NCBI GenBank assembly: GCA_020849855.1
Contig: JADZFO010000002.1
Coordinates: 1-64,000, forward strand
Length of the DNA: 64,000 nt
Source of the DNA: a bacterium
GTDB lineage: Bacteria; 4484-113; JAFGCY01
Direction: 5' to 3'
The notes beneath the pieces were generated by a model, which saw only the letters and a list, made by a program, of their open reading frames with translations, was not told where the DNA came from and made no database searches. The position numbers and the translations under genes are program-made. Below are positions 24,795-33,646 of the stretch, piece after piece. The first letter of the stretch is position 1, and every line of letters begins with the position of its first letter.

Positions 24795-26939
24795 ATGTGG
24801 GGGATGAAGTCGATGTTTCGCAATATGCTCATGATCATCCTGTTGCTGCTGCTCCTGCTGCCCTGCGCGGCAGAGGGCTTGGTCATGCGGATATACAGCC
24901 CAGAGGACATTCCCGAACTACTGGCGAACTGCCGCGATCAGCAAAAAATCTCGGAGTATCTGGGGTCCCTGTGCGCTGTCGGCTGGGGCAATGCGGAGAT
25001 AGCGGCGCTGGCCCAGAGTCAGCTTGACTCAAGCGACGCCTGGACACGGCGCGTTGCCGCCATCGGCGTTGGCCGGCTGGGACCGGTAGCCCTATCGGCC
25101 GTACCACGTCTGCGCCAGCTGGCTGCTGAAGATTCTGAGGCCGGCTATTTTGCCGCCGTCAGCGCCTGCCAGCTGACGCAGAGCTTTGAGCCGCTGGCGG
25201 ACGTGAAGAGCCTGCCTGCGCAAGCAGATGCCCTTTCCAATGCACTGGAGCAACTGGCCTGGCTGGGCCACTCGGCCAAGGCAGCGCTCCCGGTCGTTAG
25301 CGCCCTGCAATTGGCAGATGATGATCCACAAAAGCTCGGGCAGCTCAAGGCGATCTGGAAGATCAGCGGCGATTCTCAGCCCTTGGTTGACTATCTGAAG
25401 TCCGCTCTGGCCATAGACAGCAGGCCCGAACACCTAAACTTGCTCAAAGAGCTTCAAGATGTAGACAAAGAGGCGGCAGCGCAGTTCTATCCCCTAATTA
25501 GTCAGTGGCTGGTGGCTGACGATTCTATCAGTTATGCAGGGGATGTACTCAGCAGCATTGATACTGTGCCTTCCGGAATCACTGCGGCTTTGATCCAACG
25601 ACTGGGGAGGGAAGATGACTACAACTTTGATTCAGCCGTTTATGAGCTTGAAGCGATTGTCAAGCAACCTGATCCGGTAGTCGCTGATCAGCTTGAGGGT
25701 CTGCTCGAAGGGCCGACGCTGTTCAGGGCCGACGAGAAAGTGATGATGGGTAAGAGCGGCTATGACTCTGTCTGCCGCGCCTACTTCATCGCAGCCGGAG
25801 ATGATCAGCGTTCTTCAAGCGCCATGCTCAGGTTGCTGGCCCGCTGTGACGCCAGTAAGAGCAAGGATGCAATGTACTGCAGGGCTCAAGTAATGGATGC
25901 CTTGTATGAGCTTAGGATGCCATCCGAAGAACTTCTTGACTATGTGTTCAGCAGTTTCGAGAGCAACACTGATCAATGGGACTACTCAGCGCGGGCCTGC
26001 CTTTATAGATGGGGCGCCAGCGCGGAGTATCTGGAGCCCAGGTTAAAGGAAAAGCTGGGCGATAGCGGCGTACGTGACTTGTTCCTGGCCTTGTTGTTGC
26101 AGCGTATCAGCGGAGATGACGCCGCACTCATTGGCTTTCTGCAGATTTTGGAAGATGCGCCCGCTTCTCTCGACTACAACAAGGATATAAGGCCTGGCAC
26201 TTCGTTTCTGCTGGGCCGGCTGCATGAGCAGCCGGAAAACGCGCTGGCCGGAAAGCTGATTGTGCGGCTGTTTCAGCTCTATTGGCAAGAAGAGCTTTTT
26301 CCTCTGGGTGCAGCGAATGCCCTGCCTCCAGAGCTTATCGCGAGCCTGCTGCCTGAGCTGGAGGAAATGCTCCAGGCACCATTGACACTCAGGTGGGACG
26401 AGGGCGGTGCGTACTACTCCGGTCCACAAGCTACGGCCATAGCGGCCCTGGGCAAAATTGCAGCGCAGAATGAGATAGCCCGCAGAGCCCTGCTGAACCT
26501 GATCCCCTGGGGCAGTGGTGGCGTTACAGACAACTTTAGCTCGCGCCTAGCTCTGATTGACGCCCTTGGCGAAGCAGGCCCGGAGGCCGCCTTTGCAGAG
26601 CCTTGGCTGGCGGGGCAAATGGCAAGTGGTGATCCCTGGTGCAGTATCGCTGCCGCTCGGGCGCTGTATTCGATCACTGGCTCGGCTGAGATTGTGCTGC
26701 CGAGGCTGGAGTACTGGGCTCAACTAGAAGGCGAGTCTATTTCAAACTCGTTGTACTGGGCAGTCATTGATATGGGGCCAGATGCGAAGAGCATTCTCGA
26801 CGAACTGGAGAAGCAGTGGGTCTATGAAGCGCCCTCCTTCTACTATTCAGAAGGAACGCGTGATGACATGCGTGCTGCTGTTGCGGGTACATTGCAGCCG
26901 AAGCCATCAAGCTACGACCCGGCCTATTGGTGGAATTAG
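24795..26939 (+). CDS. Exported HEAT-repeat-like protein
   Basis: A 714-residue protein with an N-terminal hydrophobic signal (MIILLLLLLLPCAAEG). ATGs at 24795, 24804 and 24813 are all possible; 24813 gives the most typical signal peptide. The mature part consists of helical pairs with HEAT/armadillo character, e.g. TRRVAAIGVGRLGPVALSAV and LGHSAKAALPVVSALQL, and near the end ARALYSITGSAEIVLPRL. No catalytic motif is seen. One line that I counted is 53% G+C, lower than the flanking genes. A periplasmic or surface scaffold is the likely role. Confidence 0.75.
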   Translation: MWGMKSMFRNMLMIILLLLLLLPCAAEGLVMRIYSPEDIPELLANCRDQQKISEYLGSLCAVGWGNAEIAALAQSQLDSSDAWTRRVAAIGVGRLGPVALSAVPRLRQLAAEDSEAGYFAAVSACQLTQSFEPLADVKSLPAQADALSNALEQLAWLGHSAKAALPVVSALQLADDDPQKLGQLKAIWKISGDSQPLVDYLKSALAIDSRPEHLNLLKELQDVDKEAAAQFYPLISQWLVADDSISYAGDVLSSIDTVPSGITAALIQRLGREDDYNFDSAVYELEAIVKQPDPVVADQLEGLLEGPTLFRADEKVMMGKSGYDSVCRAYFIAAGDDQRSSSAMLRLLARCDASKSKDAMYCRAQVMDALYELRMPSEELLDYVFSSFESNTDQWDYSARACLYRWGASAEYLEPRLKEKLGDSGVRDLFLALLLQRISGDDAALIGFLQILEDAPASLDYNKDIRPGTSFLLGRLHEQPENALAGKLIVRLFQLYWQEELFPLGAANALPPELIASLLPELEEMLQAPLTLRWDEGGAYYSGPQATAIAALGKIAAQNEIARRALLNLIPWGSGGVTDNFSSRLALIDALGEAGPEAAFAEPWLAGQMASGDPWCSIAAARALYSITGSAEIVLPRLEYWAQLEGESISNSLYWAVIDMGPDAKSILDELEKQWVYEAPSFYYSEGTRDDMRAAVAGTLQPKPSSYDPAYWWN

Positions 26940-26966
26940 TCTGACAGGGTGATGAGCCCAGGCGTT

Positions 26967-27008
26967 CTAAGCCCCGAACGCGTTCATCCCCGTGATCGCC
27001 TCGCCGAG
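26967..27008 (-). pseudogene. Displaced 3' end of an acyl-CoA dehydrogenase gene
   Basis: Read on the minus strand, these bases encode LGEAITGMNAFGA and then a TAG stop. This is the C-terminal end of the acyl-CoA dehydrogenase encoded from 28882, whose present end reads [13 protein letters not shown]. The 37-bp direct repeat (26972-27008 against 27682-27718) has three mismatches. It looks like the original gene end, cut off when the DUF4160/DUF2442 segment arrived. Confidence 0.75.
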
Positions 27009-27070
27009 AGTTCAGTTAGTCGGCGCGCGATTGAGGGGACAATGGAGGCGCTGCGAGGGAAACAGCAAGA

Positions 27071-27400
27071 CTACTCATCCACCGGCACATCCGCCCTGGT
27101 CAGACCGCGCCTCGCCAGCTCTCCATCCCAGCGCAGAGTATCGGACCCATTGTCGTAGCCATTAGGCCATTCGGCTGAGTCGCCAAAGGGACCGACCTTA
27201 ACCTGAGAGAAAAAGTCAGGATCGGAGAGTGCGTTTGTCAGACCACCCGTGCCGACAATGCCTGAGAAATCTATGTCATAGGTTTCGCCGTCTGCATAGG
27301 TGGCGCGCAGGATGAACCCGGCAAGGCCTTCGACAGCAATGAGCTTGCGCTCCATCCGCCAGATGTCCGTGATTGTGGGCGCCTTTACTGTGGTGGACAC
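27071..27400 (-). CDS. DUF2442 protein
   Basis: A 109-residue protein with the DUF2442 signature: a middle ILRATYADGETYDIDFSG and a C-terminal WPNGYDNGSDTLRWDGE. The start is GTG 27400. It follows the DUF4160 gene by 8 nt, and such pairs recur across bacteria as predicted toxin-antitoxin-like modules, often on mobile DNA. Function is unproven. Here the pair fills most of the inserted segment. Confidence 0.8.
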   Translation of the reverse strand: MSTTVKAPTITDIWRMERKLIAVEGLAGFILRATYADGETYDIDFSGIVGTGGLTNALSDPDFFSQVKVGPFGDSAEWPNGYDNGSDTLRWDGELARRGLTRADVPVDE

Positions 27401-27408
27401 AGAAAATT

Positions 27409-27675
27409 CTACCTCGATTCCAGGGGTTTGACCTTGTTTGGCAGCATCTGTTGTTCAGTGAGATCCCAGTTCTGCAGAAGCTCCTCGCGGTGAATCTCGA
27501 TCCATTTCTTCACCAGGTTGTGCTCCTTGCGAGGCAGGTAGCCTTCCATAATCTCGCCTGTGTACAGATTGACCTGCGCCACATGTTCTGCATGGCGCGC
27601 ATGAAGATGCGGAGGACGATGTTCCCGCGAGTACATGCTTATGATGATGCCAAAGAAGCGCGCTATCTCTGACAC
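27409..27675 (-). CDS. DUF4160 protein
   Basis: An 88-residue protein with the DUF4160 pattern: FFGIIISMYSREHRPPHLHA, GEIMEGYLPRKE and a C-terminal WIEIHREELLQNW. The GTG start is 1 nt after the stop of the acyl-CoA dehydrogenase gene, and the G-run at the end of the direct repeat (GGGGGG) can serve as its ribosome-binding site, so the insertion makes it translationally coupled to the host gene. It is probably the partner of the DUF2442 product. Confidence 0.8.
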   Translation of the reverse strand: MSEIARFFGIIISMYSREHRPPHLHARHAEHVAQVNLYTGEIMEGYLPRKEHNLVKKWIEIHREELLQNWDLTEQQMLPNKVKPLESR

Positions 27676-27676
27676 A

Positions 27677-28882
27677 TCACCCCCCGAACGCGCTTAGCCC
27701 CGTGATCGCCTCGCCGAGGATCAGGTGGTGCACGTCGTGGGTGCCTTCGTAGGTAAGGACGCTTTCCAGGTTGTTGCTGTGGCGCATCACGTGGCTCTCC
27801 AGCATGATGCCCATCGCGCCGTAGATTTCGCGGGCCATCCGCGCGCACTCGCGGGCCTGGTAGACGTTGTCGCGCTTGGCGATGCTGATCTGCGCCGGGG
27901 TGACCGTGCCGGCTTCCTTCAGCTTGCCCAGCCGCCAGCACAGCAGCTGGCCCTTGAGCAGCTCAGTGGCCATCTGGGACAGCTTGAGCTGCTGGAGCTG
28001 GAAGCCGGCGATCGGGCGGCCGAACTGGCTGCGCTCCCCGGCGTAGCGCAGGGCGGCCTCGAGGCAGTACATCCCCGCGCCGGTGGCGCCCCAGGCAATG
28101 CCATAGCGCGCCTGGTTCAGGCAGGAGAGCGGCCCCTTGAGGCCCTGCACGTTCGGCAGCATGTTGGCCTCGGGGACGAAGACATCCTTGAAGTAAAGCT
28201 CGCTGGTCACGGACGCGCGCAGCGAGAGCTTCTTCTTGTACTCCGCGGTGGAGAAGCCGGGCATGCCCTTCTCGACCAGGAAGCCGCGGATGGTTTTGGA
28301 GTCGGCGGACTGGTCGCCACTGTCCGGCCCCACCTTGGCCCAGACGACTGCCACATCTGACAGGCAGCCGTTGGTGATCCAGGCCTTGGCGCCGTTGAGC
28401 AGATAGCCCCCATCGACAGGCATGGCGCGGGTCTCCATGCCGCCGGGGTTGGAGCCGTGGTTGGGCTCAGTCAGGCCGAAGCAGCCGATCCTGCGCCCGG
28501 CGGCCAGCTCGGGCAGCCACTTCATGCGCTGCTCTTCCGAACCGAAGGCGTAGATCGGGTACATGACCAGGCCGCTCTGCACCGAGACGAAACTGCGCAG
28601 GCCGGAGTCGCCATACTCAAGGGCCTGGTTGATCAGGCCATAGGCGGTGTGGCTGACGCCGGCGCAGCCATACTGCTCGGGCAGGGTGGCGCCAAAGACG
28701 CCCAGCTCAGCCAGCTCGGGCACCAGCTCCAGCGGGAAAGTGCCGGCTTCATAGTGCTCCTCGATCAGCGGCATGAAGCGTTCCTTGACCCAGTCAAGGA
28801 CGGCCGAGCGGATGATGCGCTCTTCGTCGCTGAAGAGCTCGTCGAGCTTGTAGAGGTCAAGTGCGTTATGTGAGGCTGCCAT
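27677..28882 (-). CDS. Acyl-CoA dehydrogenase, glutaryl-CoA dehydrogenase-like
   Basis: A 401-residue FAD flavoenzyme oxidising an acyl-CoA to the enoyl-Co[20 protein letters not shown] is the stretch that marks the glutaryl-CoA dehydrogenase branch, followed by [20 protein letters not shown] around the flavin. The catalytic base is the Glu in TYEGTHDVH (about residue 379). Glutaryl-CoA dehydrogenases also decarboxylate, acting in lysine and tryptophan breakdown. The last residues come from the inserted direct repeat and so differ from the displaced end at 26967-27008. TAAAAT stands 9 nt before the ATG. Confidence 0.92.
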   Translation of the reverse strand: MAASHNALDLYKLDELFSDEERIIRSAVLDWVKERFMPLIEEHYEAGTFPLELVPELAELGVFGATLPEQYGCAGVSHTAYGLINQALEYGDSGLRSFVSVQSGLVMYPIYAFGSEEQRMKWLPELAAGRRIGCFGLTEPNHGSNPGGMETRAMPVDGGYLLNGAKAWITNGCLSDVAVVWAKVGPDSGDQSADSKTIRGFLVEKGMPGFSTAEYKKKLSLRASVTSELYFKDVFVPEANMLPNVQGLKGPLSCLNQARYGIAWGATGAGMYCLEAALRYAGERSQFGRPIAGFQLQQLKLSQMATELLKGQLLCWRLGKLKEAGTVTPAQISIAKRDNVYQARECARMAREIYGAMGIMLESHVMRHSNNLESVLTYEGTHDVHHLILGEAITGLSAFGG

Positions 28883-28891
28883 GGCGCGCGT

Positions 28892-28897
28892 ATTTTA
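28892..28897 (-). promoter_or_regulatory. TAAAAT -10 box of the acyl-CoA dehydrogenase gene
   Basis: It lies 9 nt before the ATG, with no Shine-Dalgarno in between, suggesting a leader of about 3 nt. Confidence 0.4.
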
Positions 28898-29113
28898 GTG
28901 CGCGCCGCGCGTAAAGGCGCGCGAGGGGCGGAAAGGAGCTGTGCCCCGCGCCAAGGCCTGGATTTGCAGCTGTGCCCGGGCGCTGAGGAGCACAGATCGC
29001 TTAGAAATCCATCAAATCTACCCCGTCCCATGAAAAAGCTGATAATCGCGCTAAGATATATCCGTGTTGCGCTGCCGCCTCTGATGCCGCAGTCGCAGCC
29101 CGGAGGTACAAGC

Positions 29114-30193
29114 ATGCGGTGTGCGCTTCAGACTTTGTACTCCAGAAGAACTCTGCTTCTCCTCGGACTTGCACTTCTCTTCGTCGGCGCCTGCGCGTCC
29201 GGACGCCTGGCAGCCATTGAGACACGCAGCCTTGATACGGCCACTATGCAGCCCGGCGGCCTGCCGCCCCTGCCGGTTGACCTGCCGGAACTGCGGGCAG
29301 CGCAGTCAGTTGATGTCACCACCCAGCGTGGCCAGGATGCCTTTACCACCACAGCGGGCTGCACCCCGGATGGGGCTGATGCGCTGCTGATCAGCGCCGG
29401 CGCAGGCGGGCTGGAATACGCGATGTACCAGTTCAGCCCGGGCGCGGCAACGCTGAGCAGCGTGCTCGCCACGCTGAGCTTCCCCGCCGGCGAGCAGGTC
29501 TGGATCGGGCTGGCTGACTATGGCAGCTTCCGCTGGAAGCTGCAGGGGCCATACCCGGCGGCGGGCACGGCGCAGTTCAGCGGCCTTGGCAGCGGCGACT
29601 ATGTCAATGCCGGTGGCAACTGTTATTTCCTGGTGCTGGCCTTCAACGCCAGCAGCGTCAGCGTGAGCAGCGTGGAGTTCACCGCGGAGACAGCGCCCGA
29701 GACCTTCACCATCAACGGAATGGTGATCGATGGCGCCGGCCCAGGTGTGCTGCCAGGGGTGACCGTCACGCTGAGCCCCGGCGGAGCAACAGTGCTGACC
29801 ACGGTGAACGGCACCTACCAGTTCAGCGGCCTGGCCGCGGGCACATACACAGTTACCCCGAGCCTGATCGGCTATGGCTTCGTGCCCGAGAGCAGCCAGG
29901 TGACCATTGGCCCGAGCGCCAACGGCATCGACTTTGCCGGGTTCTCTGATCTGCCCACCGTGAGCTACAGCTCGGACATCGCGCCGATCATGGAGAGCTA
30001 CTGCACGGGCTGCCATGACGCGGACACGCCCTCGGCTGACATTCCGCTGACCACCTATCAGGAGGTCAAGAGCGCCGCCGCATCCAGTCTTAGCACCATG
30101 CAGGACGAGTCCATGCCGCCGGGGCCCAACAAGCCCAGCGCGGCGGAGATTCAGCTCTTCCAGGACTGGATTGACGCCGGCAAGCCGCAGTAG
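29114..30193 (+). CDS. Lipoprotein with carboxypeptidase-like and c-type haem domains
   Basis: A 359-residue lipoprotein. The start is ATG 29114 with GGAGGT 6 nt upstream, although the frame opens at 28898. The signal ends in FVGAC (Cys27). Residues 40-190 form a beta-rich domain. Residues about 196-276 match the carboxypeptidase-regulatory/SdrD-like beta-sandwich (LPGVTVTLSPGG, GTYQFSGLAAGTYTVTPS). Residues 280-359 hold a haem-attachment motif CTGCH (297-301) and a possible axial Met in SMPPGPNK, like the cytochrome c modules of large surface proteins. It would carry one covalent haem outside the membrane and could pass electrons; its partner is unknown. Confidence 0.75.
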   Translation: MRCALQTLYSRRTLLLLGLALLFVGACASGRLAAIETRSLDTATMQPGGLPPLPVDLPELRAAQSVDVTTQRGQDAFTTTAGCTPDGADALLISAGAGGLEYAMYQFSPGAATLSSVLATLSFPAGEQVWIGLADYGSFRWKLQGPYPAAGTAQFSGLGSGDYVNAGGNCYFLVLAFNASSVSVSSVEFTAETAPETFTINGMVIDGAGPGVLPGVTVTLSPGGATVLTTVNGTYQFSGLAAGTYTVTPSLIGYGFVPESSQVTIGPSANGIDFAGFSDLPTVSYSSDIAPIMESYCTGCHDADTPSADIPLTTYQEVKSAAASSLSTMQDESMPPGPNKPSAAEIQLFQDWIDAGKPQ

Positions 30194-30226
30194 ACAAAAC
30201 CGAAATCACCGCAAGCAGAGCAGCAC

Positions 30227-30259
30227 AGGGCCGGCTGGAGGAGATACTCCGCCGGCCCT
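30227..30259. terminator. Hairpin between convergent genes
   Basis: AGGGCCGGC pairs with GCCGGCCCT, and GGAG with CTCC inside, around a GAGATA loop. No long U-run follows, so it may act weakly in both directions. Confidence 0.45.
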
Positions 30260-30299
30260 TGTCTGTACTTCAAGCAGAGACTTGCCTTGATGCCGCAGG

Positions 30300-31484
30300 C
30301 TACTGGTTCACAACAGTGACACGCTGGCTTCCGCAATAGAAGGTCTCAGGCTTTGCGAGATTAATATTGCTGCTCAGCCACAGGGCCACGCCGTCACTGA
30401 CCCCGTCACCCGTTGCATCGCGACCGGCCTCCAGGCTGTCGGCATAAAGCAGCAGGCAATAGCCATCCACCATGCCGGCCTGGTTGTAGTGCTTGAGGTA
30501 GCTGAAGTTGCCCGGCGCTTCCTCGGTCCAGCCGAAGGGCACTTCGCGGGCGTTGAGCTCAATCGGGCTGGAAGCGGTGAAGGGGTTGGCATAGAAGCCC
30601 GGCAGGCAGTAGGTCTCCTGCACCAGCGCCGAGATCGCCTCGGGATAGCGCCGCTCCTGTTCGCGCCAGCTCAGGCCTTCCACATCCGGCGGCGAGTAGT
30701 CCACACTGAAGCGCTCAAGCTGGAGTTGCAGGTTGTGGAGCTGGCTGCGGGCCAGGTCGAGGGCGGCGGCAGGGTCAAGGCGGCCTTCGCGCTTGTTGAA
30801 GTAGAACTCCGCGCTGGCATTGTCGGGCGCGCCGAACATAAGGCCGACGTTATAGCTGCGCCCGCCCTGCCACATGGCCACATTAGCCGGGCGGCTGCCC
30901 AGACCGCCGGAGCTGAGCTGGACGCAGATGCCGTTGAGCCTGCCGTCCATGTCGGGGTCCCAGCCGGTCTCCTGTGAGCCGGCATATCCCACCAGAACAT
31001 AAGAGCGCGCCTCGCTGGCCGATTTGAGATCCACCAGATAGCTGAAGTTCCCCGGGGCCTGGGGGCTCCAGCCCAGCGGTACTTCCAGGGCATTGAGCTG
31101 CCCCGGCCCGCTGGCCGTGTAAGGGTTGGGGTACAGGCCGGCGGAAAGGTAGCCTGACTGCACGAGCTGGCTGATCGAGGCGGGGTAGTGCCGGCGCAGG
31201 ATGCCGTTCTCGTTCACGACGCTGTGGTCCGCCGACCAGCGATCGATGGCCTGCTGCAGGATCTGCAGGTTCAGGGTGGTCAGGCGCCGGGCTTCCTTCT
31301 CGTCCAGGCCGCCAGCGGCGCGGGCCTCAAAGAAAGCCGCCATGCGTTCCTGATAGCCCTGCGGCGCAGCAGTCAGTACCGCGTCAGCCGCGGGCTGCGT
31401 GTCCGGTGCGGCGATGCTGTGTCCGGACCTGGCATACACACAGGCCAAAAGCAGTAAGGCTGCGCTTAGCAGTCGAAGTCCCAT
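30300..31484 (-). CDS. Exported protein with two pseudopilin-like modules
   Basis: A 394-residue exported protein. ATG 31484 has GGAGGT 6 nt upstream; the frame is open to 31511. After a short signal (LLSAALLLLACVYA) come two similar modules of about 150 residues. Compare LNLQILQQAIDRWSADHS, YPASISQLVQSGYL, PNPYTA, LGWSPQAPGNFSYL with LHNLQLQLERFSVDY, YPEAISALVQETYCLPGF, ANPFTA, FGWTEEAPGNFSYL. Each resembles the C-terminal part of type II secretion pseudopilins (GspG family), which begins with a helix and a YP...L stretch, but the prepilin leader and long membrane helix are missing. The fused duplicate may act as a secreted pilin-like dimer. Function unknown. Confidence 0.7.
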   Translation of the reverse strand: MGLRLLSAALLLLACVYARSGHSIAAPDTQPAADAVLTAAPQGYQERMAAFFEARAAGGLDEKEARRLTTLNLQILQQAIDRWSADHSVVNENGILRRHYPASISQLVQSGYLSAGLYPNPYTASGPGQLNALEVPLGWSPQAPGNFSYLVDLKSASEARSYVLVGYAGSQETGWDPDMDGRLNGICVQLSSGGLGSRPANVAMWQGGRSYNVGLMFGAPDNASAEFYFNKREGRLDPAAALDLARSQLHNLQLQLERFSVDYSPPDVEGLSWREQERRYPEAISALVQETYCLPGFYANPFTASSPIELNAREVPFGWTEEAPGNFSYLKHYNQAGMVDGYCLLLYADSLEAGRDATGDGVSDGVALWLSSNINLAKPETFYCGSQRVTVVNQ

Positions 31485-31544
31485 CTGACTACCTCCGGGC
31501 TTTGCGCCCAAGAAATTGATGCACAGCGGCTCAGGTCTGCAACA

Positions 31545-33272
31545 TTAAATCTGTCCGCTGCTCTCGGCGGCCTTTTCGTCCCTCAGCTTGTGCACGAGCT
31601 GCAGGTGCGGACTGTCGTAGCTGGTCTCCACGCCGACCTGCTGCAGGGTCAGGACCATCACGCGCACTCCGGCCTCGAAGTCCTCGGTGACCACATGCTT
31701 CGCGCCGGCTTCCACGAAGCGTTGACGCCGGCCTTCATAAGGAACGCGGATGATGACGGGCAGATCAGGCGCCAGCTCGCGCAGGCCCTTGAGGCAGCGC
31801 AGGGCCGAGGGCATGTCGTTGATGTTGACCGCGGCCGCGAGGGCCTTGTCGACGTGGTAATGGCGCAGAGCCTCAACACTGCCGGCGTCGGCGTAGTAGA
31901 TGGGCTCGCCCAGCGCGCGGGCCTGGCGCACTGTTTCACTGTTCAGCTCAAGGATGATATAGGGGATGTCGTTGAGGCGCAGGGCTTCGGCCAGCAGGCG
32001 TCCGGCGGTGCCAAAGCCAATCACCACAACATTGCCGCCCTGCGGGCATTCGTCGTCATCGGGGGTATCAGGACGCTGCACCCCCAGGAGCTGCTCCAGC
32101 GGCTGCAGCATCCTGGAGCCGGCTGCCAGATGCGGCGCCAGGCGGATGACCAGCGGCGTCAGCACCATGCTGATCACGCCGGCGCAGAGCAGGGCCCTGG
32201 TTTCGTTGTCGCCCAAGATTTCAAGGGTCTGGGCCTGGCGCGTGATGACAAATCCGAACTCGCCGAACTGCGCCAGCCCCATGCCGGCCATGATGGCCAG
32301 GCGGGCCGGGAAGCGCAGGATCATGGCGGCGACGGTGGCGACGAGGCCCTTGCCGATGATGAAGCCGCCCACCAGCAGCAGGACGGTCAAGGGCGCGCTG
32401 ACCAGCACACGCCAGTCAAAGAGCATGCCCATGGAAGCAAAGAAGAGGCTGGTCAGCACATCGCGCAGGGGCAGCACTTCAATGCGGGCGCGCTCGGCGA
32501 AGTCAGTCTCGGCCAGCGCGACCCCGGCGAGGAAGGCGCCCAGGGCCAGCGAGAGGCCGACCTGGCCGGTGGCCCAGGCAATGCCGACGCCGATGCCGAT
32601 GGTGGTCAGCAGGAAAAGCTCGCGGCTGCCGGTCATGGAGATGTGGTGCAGCAGCCAGGGCAGCAGGGTCTTGCTGGCGAGGTAGATCAAGCCGACGGTG
32701 AGCAGGGCCAGGCCGGTGATCTTGCCGGCATCCAGCCAGACATTGCCGCCGCCCTTGCCGGCGATGATTGGCAGAGCCAGCACCATTGGCACAATACAGA
32801 GGTCCTGGAAGATCAGTGTGCCGAAGATGAGCCGCCCGTGGGGGGCGTTGAGCTCGCGGCGCTCCTCCAGCGCGCGGACGACCAGCGCCGTGCTGGAGAG
32901 CGCGGCGATGAAGCCATAAACCCAGGACTGCGCGACATCCGCGCCCAGCAGGCGCGAGCCGACGATCACCAGGGCCAGGGTCATGCCGACCTGCAGCAGG
33001 CCGCCAAAGAGCAGCAGTCGCCCGAGACGCAGAAAGCGGCTGATGGAGAACTCGAGGCCGATGCTGAAAAGCAGCAGGATGACGCCGATCTCGGCGAGGA
33101 CTTCAATGTCGTGGGCGTTGCTGATCAGGCGCAGGCCGTAGGGCCCGGCCAGGGCGCCGCCGGCAAGGAGGCCAATCACGGGTGGCAGCCTGAGCCGCGT
33201 GAGAATCAGTGTTGCCAGCACTGTCACAGCGACCAGAATGATCAGTTCGCCCAGGAAGTCCATGTTCTGCAC
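31545..33272 (-). CDS. CPA2 cation/proton antiporter with RCK domain (Kef/YbaL type)
   Basis: A 575-residue membrane protein. The N-terminal 380 residues hold about twelve membrane helices, with LILTRLRLPPVIGLLAGG and ILLLFSIGLEFS typical of KefB/KefC/YbaL. The C-terminal cytoplasmic RCK (TrkA-N) domain begins with NVVVIGFGTAGRLLAEAL, a Rossmann nucleotide-binding motif, and controls gating of K+/H+ exchange. The start is GTG 33272 (an ATG follows at 33263); TAAAAT lies 7 nt before the GTG. A second, RCK-less CPA2 antiporter is encoded 0.5 kb away on the other strand. Confidence 0.92.
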   Translation of the reverse strand: MQNMDFLGELIILVAVTVLATLILTRLRLPPVIGLLAGGALAGPYGLRLISNAHDIEVLAEIGVILLLFSIGLEFSISRFLRLGRLLLFGGLLQVGMTLALVIVGSRLLGADVAQSWVYGFIAALSSTALVVRALEERRELNAPHGRLIFGTLIFQDLCIVPMVLALPIIAGKGGGNVWLDAGKITGLALLTVGLIYLASKTLLPWLLHHISMTGSRELFLLTTIGIGVGIAWATGQVGLSLALGAFLAGVALAETDFAERARIEVLPLRDVLTSLFFASMGMLFDWRVLVSAPLTVLLLVGGFIIGKGLVATVAAMILRFPARLAIMAGMGLAQFGEFGFVITRQAQTLEILGDNETRALLCAGVISMVLTPLVIRLAPHLAAGSRMLQPLEQLLGVQRPDTPDDDECPQGGNVVVIGFGTAGRLLAEALRLNDIPYIILELNSETVRQARALGEPIYYADAGSVEALRHYHVDKALAAAVNINDMPSALRCLKGLRELAPDLPVIIRVPYEGRRQRFVEAGAKHVVTEDFEAGVRVMVLTLQQVGVETSYDSPHLQLVHKLRDEKAAESSGQI

Positions 33273-33313
33273 TGCGTATATTTTAAAGGATCAGGCGCAG
33301 TGCCTGGGTTCAC

Positions 33314-33595
33314 TCAGGCCAGCTTGAAGTAGCCCAGCCACTGCTTTGCTTCCGCCAGTGCCGCGGGCTGCAGATGGCAGTGCCAGCTGCGGCCCAGTTT
33401 TTCCCGCCGGATCAGGCCACCATCTTCCAGGGCGCGCAGGTGTTTGGAGATCGCGGCGAGGCTCATCTGGAAAGGCTCGGCGAGCTGGCTGATCGTGCAG
33501 CTGCCGCCCTGCAGGCGGCGCAGGATGGCGCGCCGCGTGGGGTCTGAAATGGCGGAGAAGACCTTGTTCAGCCGGATCCCGTGATACTTAACCAT
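33314..33595 (-). CDS. ArsR-family winged-helix regulator
   Basis: A 93-residue regulator with the ArsR pattern FSAISDPTRRAILRRL, TISQLAEPFQMSLAAISKHLRALEDGGLI and REKLGRSWHCHL. No Cys-based metal site (such as ELCVCDL) is present; it resembles the metal-independent members that pair with SRPBCC or metabolic genes. The ATG at 33595 has TATACT 8 nt upstream and lies inside a perfect inverted repeat, suggesting autorepression. The start codon itself is within the operator, so binding would also mask initiation. Confidence 0.88.
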   Translation of the reverse strand: MVKYHGIRLNKVFSAISDPTRRAILRRLQGGSCTISQLAEPFQMSLAAISKHLRALEDGGLIRREKLGRSWHCHLQPAALAEAKQWLGYFKLA

Positions 33596-33608
33596 CAGGT
33601 TAAGTATA
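33584..33608. promoter_or_regulatory. Inverted-repeat operator over the ArsR gene start
   Basis: ATACTTAA (33584-33591) and TTAAGTAT (33601-33608) are perfect 8-bp arms with a 9-nt spacer that contains the ATG; the minus-strand -10 TATACT (33604-33609) overlaps one arm. Confidence 0.6.
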
Positions 33609-33646
33609 GGTGCTGCATCGTGGCATTTGTGTTCAACGGAAGAATC

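Larger units (their letters stand above)
26972..27718. mobile_element. Small inserted segment bounded by 37-bp direct repeats
   Basis: About 710 bp between repeat copies, carrying two small genes and no recombinase. It lies exactly at the 3' end of the acyl-CoA dehydrogenase gene, whose reading frame is restored by the incoming copy. This is the geometry of integrases that target gene ends and rebuild them. Confidence 0.5.

Noticed and set aside
24786-24806. Leaderless start for the HEAT-like gene (TAGGCT-6-TTG)
   Set aside because: The TTG at 24791 is not in the frame of the long protein.
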